Positions 25,515-32,618 of a DNA stretch of 64,000 bases are shown here, piece after piece. Position 1 is the stretch's first letter, and the number at the start of each line of letters is the position of its first letter. This stretch comes from Solihabitans fulvus (GTDB lineage: Bacteria > Actinomycetota > Actinomycetes > Mycobacteriales > Pseudonocardiaceae). The stretch covers positions 1 to 64,000 of the forward strand of contig NZ_VUOB01000030.1 in the NCBI RefSeq assembly GCF_008386585.1, given 5' to 3'. The position numbers and the translations under genes were made by a program. The notes under the pieces are model-generated. The model was not told the origin of the DNA. It searched no databases and saw nothing but the letters and a program-made list of their open reading frames with translations.

Positions 25515-25560
25515 GCCGGGCCTGACGGGACACCCTGCCGGGCGGACGCGGCCGGACGCG

Positions 25561-26082
25561 GTGATCGTGCTCGGATCCGGGTTGATCGGGGATCGGGTGC
25601 CGCCGCTGCTGGCGAGTCGGCTCGACCGCGCGGTGCAGTGTGAGCGGCGCGCCGCCGCCGAGGGGCGCGATCTCGTCCTCGTCGTGTCCGGCGGGCAGGG
25701 CGCCGACGAGGACACCTCCGAGGCGGCGGCGATGCGCGCCTACCTGCTGGACAGGGGCGTGCCGGCGGAGCGGATCCTCTTGGAGGACAAGGCAACCACG
25801 ACGGAGCAGAACCTCCGCTACGGCATGGACGTGCTGACCGGGCACGGTGTCGCCGGCCGCGTCCTCGCGGTCACCAACAACTACCACGTCTTCCGCACCG
25901 CCGTGCTGTCCCGGCGGCTTGGCCTGCGGCTCAACGTGATCGGCGCGCGCACCGCAGCCTACTTCGTGCCGAGCGCGTTCCTGCGCGAGTTCGTCGCGCT
26001 GCTCGCCCAGTACTGGCGCACCAACCTGGCCGTGTGCGTCCTCGTGGCGGCCGGCCCGCTGCTGCTCGCCGCCGCTTCCTGA
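25561..26082 (+). CDS. short DUF218 (YdcF/SanA-like) protein, N-terminally truncated
   Basis: A 173-residue DUF218 domain: VIVLGSGLIGDRVPPLLASR, VVSGGQGADEDTSEAAAMRAYL, DKATTTEQNLRYGMDV and VTNNYHVFRTAVLSRR, with one C-terminal membrane segment (TNLAVCVLVAAGPLLLAAA). Family members of this type usually carry several N-terminal membrane helices (about 330-350 residues in total). Here the frame starts exactly at the domain core, 47 bp after the SGNH gene, and residues RPDA upstream of GTG still look family-like. It is probably a deletion remnant or a minimal form; role in envelope metabolism inferred from the family. Confidence 0.65.
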   Translation: MIVLGSGLIGDRVPPLLASRLDRAVQCERRAAAEGRDLVLVVSGGQGADEDTSEAAAMRAYLLDRGVPAERILLEDKATTTEQNLRYGMDVLTGHGVAGRVLAVTNNYHVFRTAVLSRRLGLRLNVIGARTAAYFVPSAFLREFVALLAQYWRTNLAVCVLVAAGPLLLAAAS

Positions 26083-26097
26083 GCGCGCACGCCCGGG

Positions 26098-26937
26098 CTA
26101 ACGTGCGGTGGTGGCGGCCGTGTAGCGCTGGAACTCCCACGGGTCGTGTGCGGAGAACACCTCGACCTCGTCGCCGTGCCGAGCGACCAGCTCGCGCAGC
26201 CGCGCGTGGTTGGCCTGCCGCAGCGGGCGCTGCACCTCGGTCAGTTCCTCCAGGGCCTCCAGCCCGGTGATGGACCACCGGTCGACCGGGCCGAGCTGGC
26301 CGTGGTGGTAGTAGGCGTCCCCGGCGTGCAGCAGCCAGCGGTCGGTGTCGCGGACCGCGACGGCGCTGTGTCCGCTGGTGTGGCCGCCGAGCGGGACGAG
26401 CAGGATTTCTGGTGGCAGGCCGTCGAGTTCGATCGCGTCGAAGCCGAACCACGAGTCGTCCCTGCGGGTTTCGTAGGTCACCCAGTGCGGCCGGTGCGCC
26501 CACTGCGCCGGCCGGTACCGCGTGCGGTCCTCGGGGTGCGCGCCGGGGGCGGCCATCGCCGCCCGGTACTCCGCCGCGTGCACGTGCACGCGGGCGTTGG
26601 GGAAGTCCGGCAGGCCGCCGATGTGGTCGAGGTCGAGATGCGTGACCACGATGTCCGTGACGTCGTCGGGGGAGTGGCCGAGCGCGGCGATCTGGTGCGC
26701 CGCCGTCTCCTCGGCCGTCAGCACCGGTTGCGCGCGGCCGAGGAACGTCTCGCCGAGTGTCTCGTGTGGACGGTCGACGTCGTTGCGGCCAAGGCCGGTG
26801 TCGACCAGCACCAGGCCGCCGTCGGTCTCCAGGAGCAGGCAGTGGCAGACGGCGCGGGCGGGGGCCAGCGCGACGGGCGCGCCCTCGTCGGGTGCGACGT
26901 GCCGCAGCGAGCCGCAGTTGAGGTGGTGGATTCGCAT
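26098..26937 (-). CDS. metallo-beta-lactamase-fold hydrolase (AHL-lactonase-like)
   Basis: A 279-residue MBL-fold enzyme with the metal motif THLDLDHIGG, a second site in GGHTSGHS and HAGDAYYHHG, and a late histidine in FSAHDPWEF. The HxDxDH form of the motif is common in N-acyl-homoserine-lactonase-like actinobacterial proteins. Substrate unknown. A TetR-type palindrome lies 11 bp upstream of the ATG, but no TetR gene adjoins it, so its repressor must be elsewhere. Confidence 0.88.
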   Translation of the reverse strand: MRIHHLNCGSLRHVAPDEGAPVALAPARAVCHCLLLETDGGLVLVDTGLGRNDVDRPHETLGETFLGRAQPVLTAEETAAHQIAALGHSPDDVTDIVVTHLDLDHIGGLPDFPNARVHVHAAEYRAAMAAPGAHPEDRTRYRPAQWAHRPHWVTYETRRDDSWFGFDAIELDGLPPEILLVPLGGHTSGHSAVAVRDTDRWLLHAGDAYYHHGQLGPVDRWSITGLEALEELTEVQRPLRQANHARLRELVARHGDEVEVFSAHDPWEFQRYTAATTAR

Positions 26938-26948
26938 ATCTGGAAAAC

Positions 26949-26964
26949 TAGACCGACCGGTCTA
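26949..26964. promoter_or_regulatory. TetR-type operator upstream of the MBL-fold gene
   Basis: TAGACCG-AC-CGGTCTA is a perfect 7-bp inverted repeat with a 2-bp centre in an AT-rich promoter region, of the ACCGACCGGT class bound by many TetR proteins. A half-site-like GGACCGGTC follows 10 bp away. Confidence 0.7.
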
Positions 26965-27002
26965 TAGAGTCAACTGGACCGGTCGACATATTTTCGCGGA
27001 AG

Positions 27003-27035
27003 GCCGACGGCCCGAAACGTTCGCGGGCCGTCGGC
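27003..27035. terminator. hairpin downstream of the LDT-like gene
   Basis: GCCGACGGCCCG and CGGGCCGTCGGC form a perfect 12-bp stem with a 9-base loop, downstream of the transpeptidase-like gene on the minus strand. Confidence 0.7.
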
Positions 27036-27044
27036 GTCGCGCCA

Positions 27045-27088
27045 GGCGGATCAGCGGAGGCTGATCAGCGCAGGGCTGATCAGCGCAG
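27045..27088. repeat. 15-bp tandem repeat across the stop codon of the LDT-like gene
   Basis: Two identical units of GGCTGATCAGCGCAG (27059 and 27074) and a diverged third (from 27045). The gene's TGA lies in the last unit, so the 3' end of the gene has been copied downstream. Confidence 0.85.
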
Positions 27089-28162
27089 GGCGGACCTGGC
27101 CTGCCAGGACGGCCAGTCGAAGGCCCAGTCGCAGCGCGCGTCGTCCTTGGCGGACAGCGCCACGCCGGACCCGGTCACCTCAACCGGATCGCCCACCTGC
27201 GCCTCGTCGAAGTACTGCTTCGCGTCGTCCGGCGACAGGGCGATCGCGCCGTGCGTGACGTTGCGCCTGCCCAGCTCCGCGGTGATCGCCGCGTTGCCGT
27301 ACACCAGTCCGCCGTCGTCCGACATCCGGACGGCCCACGGCACCGACACGTTCCGGTAGCCGTACTTCGGGTCCGACAGCACCGCCGTGGCCTGCTTCTC
27401 CGTGACCACGAGCACGCCGCTCCTGGTCATCTGGCCGGGCTCGCCGTCGACGCCGAAGCTCGCCGGGAAGTCGTAGACCTGACGGCCGTCCCTGATCACC
27501 TCGAACCGGTGGGTCGACGCGTCGGCCCGCACGCTCGCCGCGCGGCCGATCGTGAACGTCGACGTGAGGTCGAGCGCCCCGAGCGCGCCGCCGCCAAGAG
27601 GCACGCGGTACAGCCGAGCCGTCACCGTCACCGTCATCCCCGGCTGCCAGTATTCGCGGGGCCGCCAGTGCACCTCGCGGTCGTCGAGCCAGGCCCACCC
27701 GCCCTCGGTTGGCGTGGACGTCCGCACGCTCAGTGCGCGTTCGGCCGCGGCCCGGTCCAGCACCGGCGCGCTGAAGCGCACGGCGATCGGCATCGCGACC
27801 CCGTAGGTGGCGCTGTCGACCACGTTGAACGAGGCGGTCACCGGGCCTGCGGCCGTCCGCACGGCGGGGGAGGAGGCGGCTGACGGGGTCGGCGGTGGCG
27901 TGCCCGTGGTGCCGAGGACGGCCGGAGTCGTCCGCGCGGCGTCGCGGCCCGGCAGGATCGATAGCTCGACCACCAGCACGGCCACGGTGCCGGCCGCCGC
28001 CAGCCCGATCACCCTGGCCTTGGGCCACCGGGCGGACCGCGCGTTCGGCGCGGCGTCCAGCAGCGTGCGCAGCGCGTCCGGCGACGGGGTCACGTCGTCG
28101 ACGAGTCCGGTGAGCGCCTGCCGCAGCGCCCGCACGTCCCGCGTCTCGTCGGCTCGGTTCAT
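27080..28162 (-). CDS. membrane L,D-transpeptidase homologue without catalytic Cys (pseudoenzyme), sigma-linked
   Basis: A 360-residue protein. Residues 1-45 are cytoplasmic and resemble the N-termini of anti-sigma partners (RALRQALTGLVDDVTPSPDA); a membrane segment spans 51-70; then an Ig-like domain and a YkuD domain. The YkuD active site, normally SHGC, reads T303-H-G-A306, and the usual HSA histidine is Y288 (LVYGN), 18 residues before A306 as in LdtMt2. Both catalytic residues are therefore lost; the Ala codon is GCG. The ATG overlaps the sigma gene stop (ATGA). I infer a peptidoglycan-sensing anti-sigma-like role. Confidence 0.82.
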   Translation of the reverse strand: MNRADETRDVRALRQALTGLVDDVTPSPDALRTLLDAAPNARSARWPKARVIGLAAAGTVAVLVVELSILPGRDAARTTPAVLGTTGTPPPTPSAASSPAVRTAAGPVTASFNVVDSATYGVAMPIAVRFSAPVLDRAAAERALSVRTSTPTEGGWAWLDDREVHWRPREYWQPGMTVTVTARLYRVPLGGGALGALDLTSTFTIGRAASVRADASTHRFEVIRDGRQVYDFPASFGVDGEPGQMTRSGVLVVTEKQATAVLSDPKYGYRNVSVPWAVRMSDDGGLVYGNAAITAELGRRNVTHGAIALSPDDAKQYFDEAQVGDPVEVTGSGVALSAKDDARCDWAFDWPSWQARSALR

Positions 28163-28708
28163 CACTGGCTCGCCTTTCGAAGCAGCTGCGCAAGGGCGGC
28201 GACGCCCCGCGAACAGTTGGACTTGACGGCTCCGACGCTGATCTCCATGACCTCGGCGGTCTGCTCCTGGCTGAGGTCGGCGTAGTAGCGGAGCACCACG
28301 GCCTCGCGCTGCCGCAGCGGCAGGCCGGCCAACGCCTCGGCCAACATCTCGCGGTCGTCGGCGAACCCCGTGCGATCCGCCTCGACGGTCGGCGCGACCA
28401 GGCGGTGCTGGTGCTTCATCGCGACCACCCTGCGCCTGCCGACGGAACGCGCCTGGTTGACCACGGCCCTGCGCAAGGTATGCGAGGGTTGCGTCGGGCG
28501 AGCGGAGCCTCGACCTGGCGCCGAACACCGAGAGGAACGCGCTCTGCACGATGTCCTCGGCCGTCGTGCGGTCCCGGACGCACAGCACGGCCAGCCGCAG
28601 CAGTCCCTGGTAGTGCGCCAGGTACAGCTCGGTCAGGTACTCCTCGTCTTCCGTCGAGTCGTCCTCAGTCGAGCGCGCCTCGTCTCTTCGTCGTGCCCCG
28701 GGTTTCAC
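28162..28708 (-). pseudogene. SigE-family ECF sigma factor with a +1 frameshift
   Basis: Region 2 is encoded in one frame (YLAHYQGLLRLAVLCVRDRT, TAEDIVQSAFLSVFGARSRL, ending LAYL) and the rest in another (RRAVVNQARSVGRRR, then region 4 LPLRQREAVVLRYYADLSQE, QTAEVMEISVGAVKSNCSRG). The switch is at about 28475: minus-strand TACCTTGCGCAGG where TACCTGCGCAGG would keep the family sequence, one extra base. It is either a sequencing error, a recent mutation or, less likely, a programmed shift. The start shown is a GTG; an earlier GTG near 28746 is possible. The TGA overlaps the next gene's ATG, so they form one operon. Confidence 0.8.
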
Positions 28709-28901
28709 CCGGCCAGCATCAAGGACCCCGCTTGTCACCGTCACACCACCCCGACGCGGAGCTGCCGCCCGGCGTTGCTTTCGCCGCCGCACCCGGTGCG
28801 CGGCCGGAGTCGGCGGGCGGCGAGAATGGCCGGGTGGAATCCAATGGCGGGTCGGTGAGCGCGCGGGCGATGATGCGCGCGTGCGATCCAGCGAGGCAGA
28901 C

Positions 28902-29681
28902 GTGCTGAGAACAGTCACCGCCACCCGTTACGTCACACCACTTCGCGAGGGCGGCTCGCTGCCCGGCCTGGTGGAGGCCGACGACCTCGGCATGTACGTG
29001 CTGAAGTTCCACGGCGCGGGGCAGGGGCGCAAGGCCCTGGTCGCGGAGGTCGTCGTCGGCGAGCTGGCCAGGCGGCTCGGCTTCCGGGTGCCCGAGCTGG
29101 TGCTCGTCGAGGTCGACCCCGAGATGGGCAAGGCAGAGCCGGACGAGGAGGTCCAGGACCTGCTGTACCGCAGCGCCGGCCGCAACCTCGGGCTCGACTA
29201 CCTGCCCGGTTCGCTCGGGTTCGACCCGCTGGCGCTGGACCCCGGCCCCGACCTGGCCGCGCGGCTGATGTGGCTGGACGCGTTGACGCTCAACGTCGAC
29301 CGGAGCTGGCGCAACCCGAACCTGTTGGTGTGGCACGGGGATGTCTGGCTCATCGACCACGGCGCCGCGCTGTACTTCCACCACTCGTGGGGCGGCGGGC
29401 CCGCCAAGGCCGCGACGCACGGCTACGACGCGAGCGACCACGTGATGCTGCCGTTCGCCGGCGAGTTCGAGTCGGTGGACCGGGAGCTGACCGCGCTGGT
29501 CGGCCCGGACCTGCTGGCCGAGGTGCTCTGCCTGGTGCCGGACGAATGGCTCGCCGACGAGCCCGGCTTCGCCACGCCGGACGACGTGCGCGCGGCCTAT
29601 GCCGAGTACTTCACCGCGCGGCTGGCCGCGCCGAGGCCGTGGGTTCGAGCGCTGGAGGAGACCCGTGCCGCACGTGTTTGA
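28902..29681 (+). CDS. HipA-like kinase-fold protein (HipA_2)
   Basis: A 259-residue HipA-like protein of the short actinobacterial type, starting VLRTVTATRYVTPLREGGSL. Kinase-like features are MYVLKFHGAGQGRKALVAEV (nucleotide-binding lysine), LTLNVDRSWRNPNLL (catalytic loop D-x4-N region) and VWLIDHGAALYFHH (metal Asp). It overlaps the DUF3037 gene by 17 bp; this pair is conserved in many bacteria, but its function is unknown. It is not the classic HipBA pair because no XRE antitoxin precedes it. A GTG seven codons earlier is also open. Confidence 0.82.
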   Translation: MLRTVTATRYVTPLREGGSLPGLVEADDLGMYVLKFHGAGQGRKALVAEVVVGELARRLGFRVPELVLVEVDPEMGKAEPDEEVQDLLYRSAGRNLGLDYLPGSLGFDPLALDPGPDLAARLMWLDALTLNVDRSWRNPNLLVWHGDVWLIDHGAALYFHHSWGGGPAKAATHGYDASDHVMLPFAGEFESVDRELTALVGPDLLAEVLCLVPDEWLADEPGFATPDDVRAAYAEYFTARLAAPRPWVRALEETRAARV

Positions 29682-30069
29682 GTACGCCGTGCTGCGGGTG
29701 ATCCCGAGGATCGAACGCGGCGAGTGCGTGAACGTCGGGGTGCTCGTCTACAGCGCGCCGCTGAACTTCCTGAAGGCCGCCGTGCACCTCGACGAGGCGC
29801 GGTTGCGCGCGCTCGACCCGACCGTCGACCTCGCCGCGGTCGAGGCCCAGCTGAGTTCGCTGCGCGCCGTCTGCGCGGGCGGCCCGGCGGCCGGCGCCGC
29901 GGGGACGACCACGATCGGGCGGCGTTTCCGCTGGTTGACCGCGCCGCGCAGCACCATCATCCAGGCGGCCCCCGCGCACACCGGCCTCACCGACGATCCC
30001 GAGCGCGAGCTGGCGCACCTGCTGCGCGTCCTGGTGCTGCCGCCCGGCGAGGTCGCCCGTCGGCCGTGA
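29665..30069 (+). CDS. DUF3037 protein
   Basis: A 134-residue protein with the DUF3037 pattern: FEYAVLRVIPRIERGECVNV, GVLVYSAPLNFL and LLRVLVLPP at the end. The GTG has GGAGGAG 4 bases upstream within the end of the HipA-like gene, so translation is coupled. Homologues almost always travel with HipA_2 proteins, which suggests they act as one two-component unit, possibly toxin-antitoxin-like or a peptide-modifying pair. No catalytic motif is recognised. Confidence 0.82.
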   Translation: MPHVFEYAVLRVIPRIERGECVNVGVLVYSAPLNFLKAAVHLDEARLRALDPTVDLAAVEAQLSSLRAVCAGGPAAGAAGTTTIGRRFRWLTAPRSTIIQAAPAHTGLTDDPERELAHLLRVLVLPPGEVARRP

Positions 30070-30104
30070 ACCACCGGCCGGCCGGTGTCGTTCCGCCGTC
30101 GTCC

Positions 30105-30258
30105 GGTCGCCCTGCGTAAGGTGGTGTCCGGAAACTGGCCGATGGCCGGGCAACCCCACCCCGGCGCGGGACGTCCTGGGTGCAGAGGGTTGTTCGGCGT
30201 TGTTCGACGGACGAGTCCGCTGTGGACGGAGACGCCACGCGGGTGATCGGGGGTCGGA
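30105..30258 (+). promoter_or_regulatory. candidate structured 5' leader of the LCP gene
   Basis: The leader holds ACTGGCCGATGGCCGGGCAACC followed in the same line by CCTGGGTGCAGAGG. The arrangement of a GGCC hairpin, GGCAACC and a later GGGTGC reminds me of SAM-I/SAM-IV riboswitch cores, but the P1 pairing is not convincing and an LCP gene is an unusual target. A second hairpin (GTCCGC-TG-TGGAC) follows. Treat it as a structured leader of unknown ligand. Confidence 0.3.
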
Positions 30259-31278
30259 ATGAATCGGAGCGTTGCCCCGGGGGCTGGCTACCAGCCGGGA
30301 CCGGCGGGCGCTCGGCCTGCGCCGAGGCGCAGGAAAAGGCGGACCGGCAAGATCATCCTGGCCGTGCTCGTGGTGCTGCTGTTGCTGGTGGTCGGCGGCT
30401 GGATCTACCTGGACGCCAACCTCAAGCGCGTGTCGGCGCTCAACGACTATCCGGGTCGGCCTGCCGAGACGCCGGGCACGACCTGGCTGATGGTCGGCTC
30501 GGACGCGCGGGACGACCTGACCGAGGAGCAGAAGAAGCAACTGTCCACAGGGGACGCAGCCGGTGCCCGCACCGACACGATCATGTTGCTGCACATCCCT
30601 TCCGGGTCGGGCAAGGCCGAGCTGATCAGCGTGCCGCGCGACTCCTACGTGGCGATTCCCGGCAACGGCAAGAACAAGGTCAACGCGGCCTTCGCGTTCG
30701 GCGGTCCCACCCTGCTCGTGCAGACCGTCGAGCAGGCGACCGGCCTGCGGGTCGACCACTACGCGGAGATCGGCTTCGGCGGCTTCGCCGGGGTGGTCGA
30801 CGCGATCGGCGGCGTGAACATGTGCCTCGACCAGCCGATGCAGGACGACAAGGCCGGGATTGACCTCAAGGCGGGCTGCCAGGACCTCGACGGCGCGCAG
30901 GCACTGGGCTTCGTGCGGTCGCGGAACTTCGCCAGGTCGGACTTCCAGCGGGTGGAGAACCAGCGGAAGTTCCTGTCGGCGCTGATGGACAAGGCCACCA
31001 GCTTCAGCGTGCTGGCCAACCCGTTCCGGGCGATCCCGCTGGTGTTCAAGGGAACCGGCACGATCACGGTCGCGGACGGTGACCACCTGCACAACCTGGC
31101 CGGCCTGGCGTTCGCGCTCGGCGGCGGGGTGGCGACGGCGACGGTGCCGGTCGGCGGCACGCCGACGCTGAACGTCGGTTCGGTGGTGGTGTGGGACGAC
31201 GCCAAGGCGAAGCGGATGTTCGACGCCATTCGCCAGGACCAACCGATTCCGGCCGAGCTGCTCCAGCAGGGCGGCTGA
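30259..31278 (+). CDS. LytR-CpsA-Psr (LCP) family glycopolymer ligase
   Basis: A 339-residue membrane-anchored LCP protein: basic cytoplasmic tail, membrane segment IILAVLVVLLLLVVGGWIYL at about 31-50, then the extracellular catalytic domain with LMVGSDARDD, ARTDTIMLLHI, ISVPRDSYVAIPG, the KVNAAFAFGG segment and VRSRNFARSDFQRVENQRKF (conserved arginines that bind the lipid pyrophosphate). LCP enzymes attach arabinogalactan, teichoic acid or capsule to peptidoglycan. The 3' end is duplicated after the stop. Confidence 0.92.
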   Translation: MNRSVAPGAGYQPGPAGARPAPRRRKRRTGKIILAVLVVLLLLVVGGWIYLDANLKRVSALNDYPGRPAETPGTTWLMVGSDARDDLTEEQKKQLSTGDAAGARTDTIMLLHIPSGSGKAELISVPRDSYVAIPGNGKNKVNAAFAFGGPTLLVQTVEQATGLRVDHYAEIGFGGFAGVVDAIGGVNMCLDQPMQDDKAGIDLKAGCQDLDGAQALGFVRSRNFARSDFQRVENQRKFLSALMDKATSFSVLANPFRAIPLVFKGTGTITVADGDHLHNLAGLAFALGGGVATATVPVGGTPTLNVGSVVVWDDAKAKRMFDAIRQDQPIPAELLQQGG

Positions 31279-31344
31279 TCCGACTGGGCTATTCCAGCAG
31301 GGTGGCTCCGGCAGGGCGGCTGTTCCAGCAGGGCGGCTGATCCG
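31263..31344. repeat. duplicated 3' end of the LCP gene
   Basis: CCAGCAGGGCGGCTGATCCG occurs at 31263 and again at 31325, with a diverged copy (CCAGCAGGGTGGCT) at 31294. The first copy contains the stop codon. Confidence 0.85.
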
Positions 31345-31420
31345 CTGATCCGGCTGGTCGCCGGCCCGCCGCACGAAAGGTCCACAGTGGACTGATCGCG
31401 CGAAGGGCCGGCCCGCGCGG

Positions 31421-31543
31421 TCAGTCGCCGGCCGGGGCGCTCTCGTCGTCGGTCGACTCAGCTGCCGCGTCCGTGTCGTGGTTCAGCAGCAGGTCGGCCT
31501 CGAGCTCGCGCAGCAGGTCGTCGTAAATCGGTGTCGGTGTCAC
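31421..31543 (-). CDS. 40-residue acidic peptide, unknown
   Basis: The GTG start (VTPTPIYDDLLRELEADLLL) has GGGGGAA 6 bases upstream, and the peptide ends in an acidic tail (STDDESAPAGD). A TPIYD-type start on small actinobacterial peptides is familiar to me, but I can attach no function. A longer frame of 78 codons exists without ribosome binding site. It is convergent with the LCP gene and could be a precursor peptide or a small regulator. Confidence 0.45.
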   Translation of the reverse strand: MTPTPIYDDLLRELEADLLLNHDTDAAAESTDDESAPAGD

Positions 31544-31780
31544 GTGTTTCCCCCATGTGGTGATGCGGGTCGTGTGGTTCGCTGCCGAGTACCCCCGTGC
31601 CGGGCAACCGAGCCAGCTTACAGCGAGCCACCCGAATGGCTTACTGGATTCGATCAACGGCCCGAAATGTCACTGAGAGTTGCCCGTGCGTGACATGTGG
31701 ATGATCACCGCAGCTGGTCGGAAGACTATGTGTCGCAGCCACATGGGCCTGGCGCGCCGCCGCTCCTAGCGTGTGCGGCC

Positions 31781-32560
31781 ATGGAAAGTGTTGTCCCTCA
31801 CAGCGGTCCGGAGGACGTCGGTCTCGCCGGCAGAACCGCGCTGGTCACCGGCGCTGCCAGCGGCATCGGGCGAGCGTGCGCGATCGCGCTTGCCGACGCC
31901 GGCGCGAAGGTGCACGTCGTCGATCGGGACGCGGCCGGGGCCGTCGAGGTGGCGAAGCTGGTCGGCGGCACGCCGCACGTCGTCGACCTCGCCGACGCCG
32001 ACCTCGTCGACTCGCTGCCGCGCGACGTCGACGTGCTGGTCAACAACGCGGGACTCCAGCACGTCGCGCCGATCGACGAGTTCCCGCCGGAGCGCTTCGC
32101 GCTGATCCAGCAGGTCATGGTCACCGCGCCGTTTCTGCTGATGCGGCACTGCCTGCCGCACATGTACGCCGCCGGCTGGGGTCGGCTGGTCAACATCTCC
32201 AGCGTGCACGGCCTGCGCGCCAGCCCGTACAAGGCCGCCTACGTCGCCGCCAAGCACGCGCTGGAGGGCCTCAGCAAGGTCGCCGCCATCGAGGGCGCGC
32301 CGCACGGCGTGACCAGCAACTGCGTCTGCCCTGGCTACGTGCGAACCCCGTTGGTCGAGGCCCAGGTCGCCGACCAGGCCGAGGCGCACGGCATCGGCCT
32401 CGCCCAGGTCGTCGACGAGGTCTTTCTGCGCCGCACGGCCATAAAACGGCTCATCGAGCCCGACGAGGTCGCCGCCACGGTCCGCTGGCTCTGCGGCGAC
32501 CACTCCGGCTACGTCACCGGGGCCTCGCTCCCGATCGACGGCGGCTGGACCGCGCAGTGA
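31781..32560 (+). CDS. 3-hydroxybutyrate dehydrogenase-like SDR
   Basis: A 259-residue short-chain dehydrogenase. NAD site TGAASGIGRA, NNAGLQHVAPI, catalytic Ser in NISSVHG and Tyr/Lys in AYVAAKHALEGLSK. The LQHVAPIDEFP and NCVCPGYVRTPLVE segments are characteristic of D-3-hydroxybutyrate dehydrogenases, which interconvert 3-hydroxybutyrate and acetoacetate. A transporter follows 58 bp later. The ATG seems leaderless: TAGCGT ends 8 bases upstream. Confidence 0.88.
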   Translation: MESVVPHSGPEDVGLAGRTALVTGAASGIGRACAIALADAGAKVHVVDRDAAGAVEVAKLVGGTPHVVDLADADLVDSLPRDVDVLVNNAGLQHVAPIDEFPPERFALIQQVMVTAPFLLMRHCLPHMYAAGWGRLVNISSVHGLRASPYKAAYVAAKHALEGLSKVAAIEGAPHGVTSNCVCPGYVRTPLVEAQVADQAEAHGIGLAQVVDEVFLRRTAIKRLIEPDEVAATVRWLCGDHSGYVTGASLPIDGGWTAQ

Positions 32561-32618
32561 CCCAGCACCTCCCGAACGTTCGGCCCAACCCGTTAATCCC
32601 AGCGAAGTGGTGACTGTC

